From IMG/VR virus record IMGVR_UViG_3300038457_000105, positions 1 through 47,927 of that record: DNA of 47,927 nucleotides. One strand, written 5' to 3'. The stretch is from a virus. Shown one piece after another: positions 7,346 to 15,622 of the stretch. The notes beneath the pieces are model-generated. The model saw nothing but the letters and a program-made list of their open reading frames with translations, was not told where the DNA came from and ran no database searches. The position numbers and the translations under genes are program-made. Numbering within the stretch: the first letter of the stretch is position 1; each line of letters opens with the position of its first letter.

Positions 7346-10300
7346 TTAGTGAATCGCGCCGGCGTCCTTGAGCGACTGCATATAGGTCGACCAGGCATCC
7401 TGAAGGCTAGCGTCGCGGTCGGGATCATCCGGATTCCCAACGTACTGCCCATACGCTTTCAGATACGTGCGCTTGGCCTTGCTGAGATCCCGGCGCATGT
7501 CTTCCGGGATGGCCTCCGACGTGCTCCCGAGGCCAGCGGCGTTTAGGATCGCCGCGGCGACGTCGTGCGAACTGATTCCCTTCCGGGCAGCGTCCTCGAC
7601 GGCAAAGCCAAGGAGCGGCACCGGGATGAAATGGCTGGCGAGGTATGTCGCGACCTGATGGTCCCGTACGTCCGGCGGCGCCTTCGGGTTCCAGATCGCG
7701 TGGAAGTCCGACTCCGGGCCTTTGAGGTCGCTGGTCGCCGCGTAGGCGCCGGTCGTGATGAGGTCGATCGCCGACCGCGTGAACGGGTTGGCGCGGCCGC
7801 CGAGGAACGATTCACCCTCGTAATAGACCTCGCCAGGATCGCCCTTGATCGCGCCCATCGCCGCGTTCGCCAGTTTGGAGAGATCGCGGCTGACGTCGGG
7901 CGGCGTGAAATACTGCTCGCCGCCAGCATCGTCTTTGCCGATCGCGATGCGCTCGTCGGGCGGCGCGTACAGCCCTTGCTGCCCCGGGTCTTCCTGCGAT
8001 GTGTTGTAGTTGCGAATCGCGTGCACGGGCGCGGTCTTGTACTGCGGCTTACGGACGAGCGCGTTGACCCAGAACTTCGTGTTGCCTTTCAGGAACGGCA
8101 TGAACATGAAGATCGCGCCCCATGCCGACTTCGGGTCCATATCGTAGTAATCGACCAGCGCTTGGCGTGTGACCGCTGCGGCCTCGGTGTCGGACATCTT
8201 GCCCTTCTGGACCGCGTCGCGGAATAGCGATACCGCAAACGCCTCCTCGCCCTTGCTGCCGAACGTGCGCGCGAAGTTCGTGTCCATCGACTTCGTGGCG
8301 GTTTTGTCGAGCCGCTTGGCCCAAGTCGCGTACCACGGCTCGTACTCGGACCATGCCTTGTCGGTAATCGGTTCGGTCATCGCGCGCGCGCGCTCGGCGC
8401 CGAACATCGTCTTGCGCGACTTCCCGAATTCCTGGACCGCACCGTTCTTGAGCGCACGATCGAGCCACGACGCGTACTCTTGAGCGCCGCCGACGAACTG
8501 TTCCGGCTTGACGAGCCCCAGCTGCAGCGCGACCGCCTTGGCGGCATTGTAGATATAGCCCATTTTCTCGGGCGTCGCGCCGCCGAGGTTCTTCAGCCCG
8601 CGCTGCGCGACGTCGTTGCCGGCGACGTTGACCGCCGGATGGTAGAAGAAGTTCGTGAAGATCGCCGCGCGCGTGAGGCCGATGAGGCGCTGGCCCCACG
8701 TCGTTTCCTCGCCCGGTAAGAACGAGCCGCCCTGGTCGACGTATTTCGAGAACTGGCCGTCCTTTTGCATGAACTTCCAGAGTTCGGGCGCGATCATCGA
8801 GCGCTGCATGATCGGCGAGCGCGTGTTCTGCAACGCGTTCTTGGCCGCGACGTATTCGGTCTGCTCCTTGAGATTCAGTCGCAGCGGATGTCCGGGCGGA
8901 TAGTGCGCATTGTTTTCCGCGACGATGCGGTCGACCGTTTCGTGCGGCTGCTCGGTCGCGCTGCGCGCAAACGGCTTACCCATTCCACGGCCGGCCGGTG
9001 TCGTGTAGTCTTCCGGCTTGATGTCGCGGCGCAGCGACTCCGGCGCGCGCGCGAGCGCATCGTCGAACGCAACGCCCTGCATCCGCTGCCGCCGCCAGTT
9101 CAGATAGTTCTCGGGGGCGGATGCCTTCGGGTCCCACGACGCGGCCGCGCGCGATTCGTCGACGTTCTTGAACGCCTTCGCCTGCGACGTGCTACCGCCG
9201 GGTGGCCCCGCGCCCTTGAGTTCTTCCGCGAGTTCGAACTGCGGGCCGAAGTCGTGAGTCTGCGACATCGGAAAGTACGTCTCGCGATTGAAGATGTCGC
9301 CCTTCGACGCGTCGAGCCGACCAGTGCGTTCTTGCTCGGCCGTCACGTGCTTGATGTCTTCGCGCAGCGCTTTCGCGCGCTTCGAGAGATCGACGTATCG
9401 GCTGAAGAATCGGGGGTCGGGTTTGAGCCCTTGTGAGAGGCGTACGGTCTCCCATGACTCGTCCGGTGTCAGATCGCCGAAGAACTTCATCATGTGCTCG
9501 TCCGCGATCGGCTCCTCGCGCTTAACGGTCGAGATCATCCCCTCGAGCCACTGCTTGCCCTCGACGCCGCTACGCTGGAAGACTTCATGGAACGGTGACC
9601 CGAGCCCGGCGGCCTTGGCCACGTTGTTCGCGACGTCGAGCGTGCGCGCGGACTTCGTTGCGGCCGAGGCTACCGCGCCGGCGGCGCCGCCTTCGGCCAT
9701 CGCCATCGGGTTGCCGGTGATTTCATAGAACAGCGTCTCGAACGCGGCCGTTTTCGGGTGCTCGACCTCGAACTGCGCCGCGCGTCCGGTCTCCGAGTTC
9801 GGGTATTTCTTGGCGAGATACTGAGCGACGGCGGGCGAGCCCATCCCGTACTGGTCCATCGCCTGCGCGGGGTCTTTGAGATACGCCTTCCATGCTGCCG
9901 CGACGTTCGTTTTCGGGTCGCGCGCGAGATCGATCAGGCCCTTCACCTGGGCGCGCTTGTCGCCTTTCATCGCGCGCGCGAACGCGTCTGGCCCGTTGTC
10001 CATCGTCGACGCGTTCATCAGGATGTTCAGTAGGTCTTGATGGCCGGCGAGTTCGTTGAGGCTTGAGTGCGCCATCGCATCGGTGCCAGGGATCTGCGGA
10101 ATGCGCGACTGTCCGGGATCACCAGGCGTATCCATCGGGTTCGTAGCCGCTGCAAGCCGCGCGCCGACATCGGCGGGGTACGCGCCGCCAGCCGTCGCCC
10201 CCGGTGGAAGCGGAGGACTGCCCCCGCGAGGCGCGGGTAAATGCGCGGCCGCGCCGGTTGGGAGCGGCGGCAACGTCGGGATGGCCAGGCCAGCGCGCAT

Positions 10301-10915
10301 CTTGTCGACGTAATCGCGCGTCTCTTTCGGCAGCGACTCGATCGGGTCGGCCATCCGGCCAGGTCCGGCGTTGTAGCCGATCGCGGCCTTGACCGGATCG
10401 CCCCCAGCCCGCTTGAGAACATCGGCCAGGATCGTCATCCCGACATGCACGTTGTACGCAGGGTCGTCGAGCCGTGAGGGATCGAACCCGTACTCTTTCG
10501 CCGTGTCCGGCATGACTTGCATGATCCCGCGCGCGCCAGCCGTCGACACAGCGGCGTTGCGGCCGCCAGACGATTCGATGCCGGAGATGATGCGCCCGAG
10601 GCGATCGAGCGCGAAGTCGCCGCCGCTGTACTTCGTGATCAGGTCGGAGACGATCGGGGTCGGCTGCGGTGGCGCGGGTGTGGCCTTGAGCGCTGGCGAG
10701 GTGCCGGGGTTAGCGCCTGGCGGAAGCGGCGGCAACGCGCCGGCCGGCAACGGCGGAAGACTCGATTGCGGCGGCGCTGATGGCCCAGGAGCGACGGGAA
10801 CGGGCGGCGTGGTGTATCCGCCCGTGGCGGTGCCCGGCTGCGCGCCAGCGGGAAGGGGCGGAAGCGTTGCGCTACCGGCAGTCGCTCCTGCGGGAAGCGG
10901 CGGAGCCCCGGCCAT
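7346..10915 (-). CDS. Large internal virion/ejection protein with lytic transglycosylase domain, 1189 aa
   Basis: The N-terminus is a Pro/Gly/Ala tract with recurring PPLPAGA units (residues 5-70 and again near 215-245). Residues 91-200 are an SLT (GH23) domain: GIESSGG with catalytic Glu114, GARGIMQVMP (127-136) and GYNAGPGRM (180-188). The remaining 950 residues are helical and include hydrophobic stretches (ARAAIFTNFFYHPAVNV; AIFMFMPFLKG). This layout resembles ejected proteins such as T7 gp16, which open peptidoglycan locally during DNA entry. TAATG overlap with the upstream gene. Confidence 0.88.
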   Translation of the reverse strand: MAGAPPLPAGATAGSATLPPLPAGAQPGTATGGYTTPPVPVAPGPSAPPQSSLPPLPAGALPPLPPGANPGTSPALKATPAPPQPTPIVSDLITKYSGGDFALDRLGRIISGIESSGGRNAAVSTAGARGIMQVMPDTAKEYGFDPSRLDDPAYNVHVGMTILADVLKRAGGDPVKAAIGYNAGPGRMADPIESLPKETRDYVDKMRAGLAIPTLPPLPTGAAAHLPAPRGGSPPLPPGATAGGAYPADVGARLAAATNPMDTPGDPGQSRIPQIPGTDAMAHSSLNELAGHQDLLNILMNASTMDNGPDAFARAMKGDKRAQVKGLIDLARDPKTNVAAAWKAYLKDPAQAMDQYGMGSPAVAQYLAKKYPNSETGRAAQFEVEHPKTAAFETLFYEITGNPMAMAEGGAAGAVASAATKSARTLDVANNVAKAAGLGSPFHEVFQRSGVEGKQWLEGMISTVKREEPIADEHMMKFFGDLTPDESWETVRLSQGLKPDPRFFSRYVDLSKRAKALREDIKHVTAEQERTGRLDASKGDIFNRETYFPMSQTHDFGPQFELAEELKGAGPPGGSTSQAKAFKNVDESRAAASWDPKASAPENYLNWRRQRMQGVAFDDALARAPESLRRDIKPEDYTTPAGRGMGKPFARSATEQPHETVDRIVAENNAHYPPGHPLRLNLKEQTEYVAAKNALQNTRSPIMQRSMIAPELWKFMQKDGQFSKYVDQGGSFLPGEETTWGQRLIGLTRAAIFTNFFYHPAVNVAGNDVAQRGLKNLGGATPEKMGYIYNAAKAVALQLGLVKPEQFVGGAQEYASWLDRALKNGAVQEFGKSRKTMFGAERARAMTEPITDKAWSEYEPWYATWAKRLDKTATKSMDTNFARTFGSKGEEAFAVSLFRDAVQKGKMSDTEAAAVTRQALVDYYDMDPKSAWGAIFMFMPFLKGNTKFWVNALVRKPQYKTAPVHAIRNYNTSQEDPGQQGLYAPPDERIAIGKDDAGGEQYFTPPDVSRDLSKLANAAMGAIKGDPGEVYYEGESFLGGRANPFTRSAIDLITTGAYAATSDLKGPESDFHAIWNPKAPPDVRDHQVATYLASHFIPVPLLGFAVEDAARKGISSHDVAAAILNAAGLGSTSEAIPEDMRRDLSKAKRTYLKAYGQYVGNPDDPDRDASLQDAWSTYMQSLKDAGAIH

Positions 10916-12255
10916 TACTTACCAGCCGGTACAGGTGAACCGTCGTAAAATTCCCAGCCCGTGTTCTGGGCATTTGGCCGAATCGGTCGGCCGTTCAAGG
11001 TCGGACCGCCGGCCGGCGGGTCTTTTTGCTGAACATTCGCGCCTGTGATCTGCGAGTACGTGCGCGCGATGCTTTGCGACGCGTCGTACTGTTCGGCACG
11101 CAGCATCGGCCCCTGGGTCTGGATGAACTGGTTGAGCGACGCGGCCTGGTCGACAAGCGACTGATAGAGTGGCGAGTTCCGCAGCTTCGCGTTCTGCGAC
11201 ATCGAATTGATTTGCGCGGTGACGCCGTCGAGCGACTTCTGCGCGCCGTCGAGTTCGCCCGACGAGCCGGTCAGCATCGCCTTGTAGATGCGGAAGTCGT
11301 CCTGAACGCCGGTGCGCTGGAACCGCTGTTTGGCGAGGTCGACCGACTGCAGGTAGGCGTTCAGCCGGGTTTGCGATTGGTCGAGCCGAGTCTGCGCGCG
11401 CTGCGCGTTCGCCATCGCGATGCGCTCTTTGCCCTGGAGGTCCGCATACTTGAACGTCAGCGTGCGATCGAACTGCGACTTGAGGTCCTTCTCGCGGTCG
11501 GTTTTGTACTCGTCTTCGTTCGCGAGGTGAATGCCGAGCGAGTGAATCTTGTCGATCTCGGCCTGATATTCTTCGCCGACGTGCCGGTCCTTAAACGCGT
11601 CGCTGAGGCCAGTCCCATCCGCGTTGAGATATTCGTTCAGCGAGTCGGCTTCGGCGAAGTTTCCGGCGGCCTTCAGCCGATCTTGGGTCTGTTTGACGTC
11701 CTGAAGAAACATCGCTGGCTGGTAGCCGCTCTTGGCATCGGACAGCATCTTCTCTTTGGCCGCGAGTCCCGTGAAGACTTGGTTCAGCCCGACCGGTGTC
11801 ATTGGCGTACGAACCTGTTCGGTCTTCAACCAGTCCGGCGCGTCGGGTGGCAACACGCGCTGTTCGGGCGGCGACGCCATCGCCTTGTCGACGTCTTCTT
11901 GCGTCCACGCGGAGAACGGCTTTTGGGGATTCAGAATGCCGGACAGCGTCTTCGGATCCCAGTTGCCGTCTTGACCCGGCGAGAAGCCTCGGCGCTGCAA
12001 AATCGGCCCGAGTATGGCCTTCATGGCCGGAGTGTTCGCAAGCGCCGGGTTCGCGGCGAGCGCGGGGGCGATCCGGGAAAGATGAAGATCGTCTTGCTGG
12101 GCTCCAGCCTGATCGGTGGCGGCCTTTGCCGCAGCGACTTTTTCTGCGTTCTCGGCGACGTTGACCGGTGCATCTTGAGCGGCCTGAGCGAGTTCGCCCC
12201 CGATGTTTACGGGCGCGACAGTCGGGACGGCAACGGGCGTGAATCCAGGGCTCAT
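10915..12255 (-). CDS. Internal virion protein, helical, 446 aa
   Basis: Start placed at 12255 (MSPGFTPVAV), giving an ATGA overlap with the upstream stop; a longer ORF from 12384 would run far into the ATP-grasp gene. Long Ala/Gln-rich helices with coiled-coil character (AQRAQTRLDQSQTRLNAYLQ; SQNAKLRNSPLYQSLVDQAA). No enzyme motif. Position between the ATP-grasp gene and the transglycosylase protein fits an ejected core protein. Confidence 0.82.
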   Translation of the reverse strand: MSPGFTPVAVPTVAPVNIGGELAQAAQDAPVNVAENAEKVAAAKAATDQAGAQQDDLHLSRIAPALAANPALANTPAMKAILGPILQRRGFSPGQDGNWDPKTLSGILNPQKPFSAWTQEDVDKAMASPPEQRVLPPDAPDWLKTEQVRTPMTPVGLNQVFTGLAAKEKMLSDAKSGYQPAMFLQDVKQTQDRLKAAGNFAEADSLNEYLNADGTGLSDAFKDRHVGEEYQAEIDKIHSLGIHLANEDEYKTDREKDLKSQFDRTLTFKYADLQGKERIAMANAQRAQTRLDQSQTRLNAYLQSVDLAKQRFQRTGVQDDFRIYKAMLTGSSGELDGAQKSLDGVTAQINSMSQNAKLRNSPLYQSLVDQAASLNQFIQTQGPMLRAEQYDASQSIARTYSQITGANVQQKDPPAGGPTLNGRPIRPNAQNTGWEFYDGSPVPAGK

Positions 12256-13634
12256 TCGGTAAGTCCTCCGGGCAGATCGTCGATGCCAGCCTCGACACAG
12301 GCTTTCGCGTCTTCGATGATCGCCTCGTCTACCCCGGTCGCCCAGTAGGCAAGGCCCGGCACGCGCAAGCCCTCTTTCGGCCATTCCATCGCTTCATCGG
12401 CGAGTTCCGACGCGACGTCGCCCACAGCGCACGACAGCCCGACGAGCCCCTCGGGGGCCGCGACCGCGAGGCCTTCGTCGGCCGGGTACATGAGTTCGTA
12501 ACCGAAGAACGGCGGCTCCCACAAATTCCCGACGTCGCCCCGTACGTAAACGCCGACCGCGGACCCTTCGTCCTCGCGATCGATGTGCTCGAAGGGTGCG
12601 GGCGGGACCGTTAGGCGCACGGTCACCGCGAATCGATCGCGCGCCGGAGCGGAATCTTCGCCTTGGCCGGTGGCGACGTACCATAGCCAGCGCGAATAGT
12701 CGTCGTATAATAGCGTCGCGGCCGGTTCGCTATCGTACCCGAAACGGCCGCACCACTCGAGGAAGTACGCCTGCCCATCTTTTAGGATCGCGTTGATATC
12801 GTAGACGCCGGGCACCGCGTACTTCTTCACAAAAATGTCCGTCAGCCGATCCCAGTTCAACATTTTTGCGATGGTTGGCTCGTCGTCTTCATACAGCCCG
12901 ACTGCGTTCCATGCACAGCCTGTGGATGGACCGACGTCGCCAGGCATGAACTTCTTGTGCTCGATGTCCCACTGATACGGACCGACCCACGCGCGGCCGT
13001 TCCACCAGCGCTGAGTCGATAGCGCGAACCCCGGCAAGCAGTCCTCAAGGAGACATGCGCCGTTGTGGCCGCGGCGTTTCACCAGACGCAGGTAGTCGAC
13101 GAGGTCCTCGGCATCGACGCACTTGTGGGTGGAGTCGCCGTCGATGTACGTGTCGGTCTTCCAGTAGACTTCGCGATCGAGATCGCCGCTGCGCGCGTAC
13201 GCGATGCACGCATCGACCGATTCGAACTGCTGGGTGGCCGGAGACTCGATCCCGGCTTGCTCGGCGATCTCGCGCCCGAACGCGCGGTCCATCTCGAGCC
13301 GGTCGGAGAATTCGGACGCACCGATGACGTGGACGCCCGCCGCGCGCGCATCGTCGGCCAGCGCGCCGAGGCCCTCTTTCGTCGATGCGGTCGAGTCGAA
13401 CAGCATGATCGTCGGCTCGCCGGCGCGGCTGCCTTCCTTCGCGTACTCAAGCAATTCGTACCACGAATTCGTCAGCGGGACGAGGCCCTCGCCGACGTGC
13501 TTTTGGTTGGGAATGACGCGCGGCGAGCCTTTGTGGAGTTCGCCGCGCCAAACCTTGATATCCGCCCCCTCGTCCTGTAGCCGACGCCAGAGACCGACTG
13601 CGGTGCAGAACTCGCTGGCGATCGCGATGCGCAT
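12252..13634 (-). CDS. PurD-like ATP-grasp protein in the virion operon, 460 aa
   Basis: Order of features matches glycinamide ribonucleotide synthetase (PurD): an N-terminal nucleotide-binding-like start (MRIAIASEFCTAVGLWRRL), a DRLEMDRAFGREIAEQAGI helix (111-129), a Lys at VYWK (159), LLEDCLPGFALS (195-206), DIEHKKF and GDVGPSTG (223-239), and FLEWCGRFGYDSEP (291-304). These are the metal/ATP-binding stretches of the grasp fold. The usual Gly-rich lid loop is not obvious, so activity is uncertain. PurD joins glycine to phosphoribosylamine; here the substrate is unknown. It sits between two internal virion genes with tight spacing, so the product may be packaged or may modify a virion protein. 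Confidence 0.8.
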   Translation of the reverse strand: MRIAIASEFCTAVGLWRRLQDEGADIKVWRGELHKGSPRVIPNQKHVGEGLVPLTNSWYELLEYAKEGSRAGEPTIMLFDSTASTKEGLGALADDARAAGVHVIGASEFSDRLEMDRAFGREIAEQAGIESPATQQFESVDACIAYARSGDLDREVYWKTDTYIDGDSTHKCVDAEDLVDYLRLVKRRGHNGACLLEDCLPGFALSTQRWWNGRAWVGPYQWDIEHKKFMPGDVGPSTGCAWNAVGLYEDDEPTIAKMLNWDRLTDIFVKKYAVPGVYDINAILKDGQAYFLEWCGRFGYDSEPAATLLYDDYSRWLWYVATGQGEDSAPARDRFAVTVRLTVPPAPFEHIDREDEGSAVGVYVRGDVGNLWEPPFFGYELMYPADEGLAVAAPEGLVGLSCAVGDVASELADEAMEWPKEGLRVPGLAYWATGVDEAIIEDAKACVEAGIDDLPGGLTE

Positions 13635-13637
13635 GCG

Positions 13638-14354
13638 CTAGACGGAAGTCAGGGTAGGCGTCGACGACGTGTTGGGCGTCGGAATGTCGGGCGCGAATCC
13701 GGGCGGTCCCGACGGCTGGTCGAGGGCGCCGGTTCCACCGGGGATCGTCGGCACGGACACGCCCGTTCCGCCGGCCGGCGTCGCGCCAGGGGACGCGGGA
13801 GGGCTCAAGCCTTTGATCCCCGTCAACACCCCGCCAAGGCCGCTAGCCAAGCCGGCACCCGCCGCCGTACCGCTAAGACCGTCGTTGCGCGCCGCGAGCC
13901 CGTACGAGTTCCCGACGCCGCTGTAGATGTTCGCGGCAGCCTGGGCATTCTGCGTGTTGGCACTAAGAGCCGCGTTTAATGCCTGGCTGATGGAATCGCC
14001 AAACAGCGACTTTGCAAGCGCGCCGATATTGGGCACGCCGCCGGCACTCGACAGGAACGAATTGACTCCGCCCTTCTGCGCATCGAGGATCGGCTGAAGC
14101 GAGACCGGCTGCGCCAGTTGGTTGGCCTCTGCCGTTGCCGCCGCTTCGGAAGATGCCTGATTGGCTTGATTCGCCTTCGATGCGTTGTTCGCAGCGTTCT
14201 GACTCGAAATCGTTTCGCCCACGCCGAACAGTGACACCGCCAGCGCGGCGATCGGGATGGCGGCCGGCCCATAGAATTCACGTCCGCGAATGCGGCCGAG
14301 GTTTGCCAGCGAGTCTGGCTCGTCGCGCTCGAGCAGCCAGCGATAGAGGCTCAT
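13638..14354 (-). CDS. Small internal virion protein with membrane segment, 238 aa
   Basis: A hydrophobic segment (PAAIPIAALAVSLFGVG, about residues 30-46) is followed by Ala/Asn/Gln-rich helix and a Pro/Gly/Thr-rich tail. This resembles the small ejected membrane-active core proteins of podoviruses (T7 gp14-like role, inferred from order and composition). ATGA overlap with the upstream gene. Confidence 0.75.
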   Translation of the reverse strand: MSLYRWLLERDEPDSLANLGRIRGREFYGPAAIPIAALAVSLFGVGETISSQNAANNASKANQANQASSEAAATAEANQLAQPVSLQPILDAQKGGVNSFLSSAGGVPNIGALAKSLFGDSISQALNAALSANTQNAQAAANIYSGVGNSYGLAARNDGLSGTAAGAGLASGLGGVLTGIKGLSPPASPGATPAGGTGVSVPTIPGGTGALDQPSGPPGFAPDIPTPNTSSTPTLTSV

Positions 14355-14797
14355 TTCGGGACGTCCTTTCGCTTGTGTAAGAAGACCAGGGCGTGCGGCT
14401 CGTCGCCGGTCTCGCGGACGATCGCGTGCCAGTGCTCGCGATTCTCGTAGAGCGCGACGTGCGCAATTTGATCGATGTCTCCGCGGTTGAGCATCTCGCG
14501 ATAGCTGTAGAGCATTGAGGCGAACGCAATCTTACCTTCGAGCGTCCCGTCGTAGTACGCGTCGGTTACCTCAAGGCGCTTGCCTTCGAGGTATTCGCCG
14601 AACACGGCGACCGTGGTGCCCTTGTATTTCACGCCACGCCAGGTCGTCGCGCGTTCGTGCGCCTGATCGCGCGGACCCAGCCCAAACTTGTCGCGGAAGG
14701 CCATTAGCATCGACTCGACCGCCGGGTCATCTGCCGGCAGTTCGAGCGTCTCCATGTCGGCGGACAGCGCCGCGACGCGTTCTTTCGTAGTCGTCAT
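14351..14797 (-). CDS. Hypothetical virion-region protein, 148 aa
   Basis: Mixed alpha/beta protein with VAVFGEYLEGKRLEVTDAYY and a C-terminal HVALYENREHWHAIVRE segment with several His and Trp. Proteins at this place in podovirus late operons are sometimes acetyltransferase-like, but I see no clear acetyl-CoA loop and do not assign one. Overlaps neighbours by 4 bases on both sides. Confidence 0.75.
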   Translation of the reverse strand: MTTTKERVAALSADMETLELPADDPAVESMLMAFRDKFGLGPRDQAHERATTWRGVKYKGTTVAVFGEYLEGKRLEVTDAYYDGTLEGKIAFASMLYSYREMLNRGDIDQIAHVALYENREHWHAIVRETGDEPHALVFLHKRKDVPK

Positions 14798-15132
14798 GCA
14801 GATGGTGCTCCTGGCGTCGGTGGCGCGGGGGCTGGGTTCGGCACGCCGGAACGCCCGGCGAGCGATGCGATGATGCTACTGATCATCTTGGCCAATTCGG
14901 ACCCGCCAACGGCGTTACCGCCTTGCTCGGACCGCGCGATGCCTTCGCTCGGCCCCACCAATTGGCCGCGCACGGATCCGTGGTGCGTGCCTTCTGGACC
15001 GGCCGACGCCCCCATGACGCCCATCGCGCCATTCGGGTCCATGACACCGGGCGTAGCGGTCGGGCCGCCCATCGCCGGCTTCGGCTTGGGTTCGAGGGAT
15101 TGCGTCGCTGCGGCACCATCGCTCTTATCCAC
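14794..15132 (-). CDS. Hypothetical Pro/Gly/Ala-rich protein, 112 aa
   Basis: GTG start at 15132 (MDKSDGAAATQSLEP) is chosen because it overlaps the upstream stop as TAGTG; the longer ORF from 15204 would overlap that gene by 73 bases. Low-complexity, Met/Gly/Pro-rich, with one short helix (ELAKMISSIIASLAG). No motif. Confidence 0.65.
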   Translation of the reverse strand: MDKSDGAAATQSLEPKPKPAMGGPTATPGVMDPNGAMGVMGASAGPEGTHHGSVRGQLVGPSEGIARSEQGGNAVGGSELAKMISSIIASLAGRSGVPNPAPAPPTPGAPSA

Positions 15133-15389
15133 TATTGGCTCGCGTACCGACGCGCGAGTTGGTACTTGGCTAGCTCGCGGCTGATCAATTGCGCCGTGCC
15201 CCAATCACCCTGCTCGGTCGCGACGTGATACGCGCGGCGCAGGCGATCAGGAAACGGCCCGAGTTGATCAATGCCGTGCGGCTGCGAAAGTACGCGATAG
15301 TCTTCCATCGCTTGAGCCTGAAGCGCTTCGCTCTTGGCGCGCATCTCGGCTAAGACGTCGGTGGTGTTGGCGCCTATGTTACTTGCCAT
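15132..15389 (-). CDS. Hypothetical helical protein, 85 aa
   Basis: Charged helical protein (VLAEMRAKSEALQAQAMEDY). No motif. Lies between tail-hub and internal virion genes and may be a minor structural component. Confidence 0.7.
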   Translation of the reverse strand: MASNIGANTTDVLAEMRAKSEALQAQAMEDYRVLSQPHGIDQLGPFPDRLRRAYHVATEQGDWGTAQLISRELAKYQLARRYASQ

Positions 15390-15613
15390 GCCGATCCCGT
15401 CCAGACGTAAAGATGACTCGTATCAGTGCGATAAAACGTCTGCCCGGTCACCGGACTCGACGGGAACGCCGTGCCGACGCCGGTCGATGACGACGTGGTT
15501 CCGGAGTTAGTGGACGATTCCGTGCTCGTCGCGATTGATGAACTGCTCGGGAAGAACGATCCGCCTCCCCGGGTGTACTCGACGCCGATAGTTCCTGCCG
15601 GTAACCCTGCCAT
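15374..15613 (-). CDS. Small Ser/Thr-rich tail-type protein, 79 aa
   Basis: A Ser/Thr-rich middle is followed by GQTFYRTDTSHLYVWTGSAW at the C-terminus, a beta-motif often seen in tail-fibre and tail-tip proteins. Overlaps the following gene by 16 bases. Probably a small tail-associated protein. Confidence 0.7.
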   Translation of the reverse strand: MAGLPAGTIGVEYTRGGGSFFPSSSSIATSTESSTNSGTTSSSTGVGTAFPSSPVTGQTFYRTDTSHLYVWTGSAWQVT

Positions 15614-15622
15614 GATTCTATT

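Noticed and set aside
11026-12348. 440-codon open frame on the plus strand
   Set aside because: Antisense shadow of internal virion protein genes; Arg/Val/Leu-heavy sequence with no ribosome site or family, as expected opposite GC-rich coding DNA.
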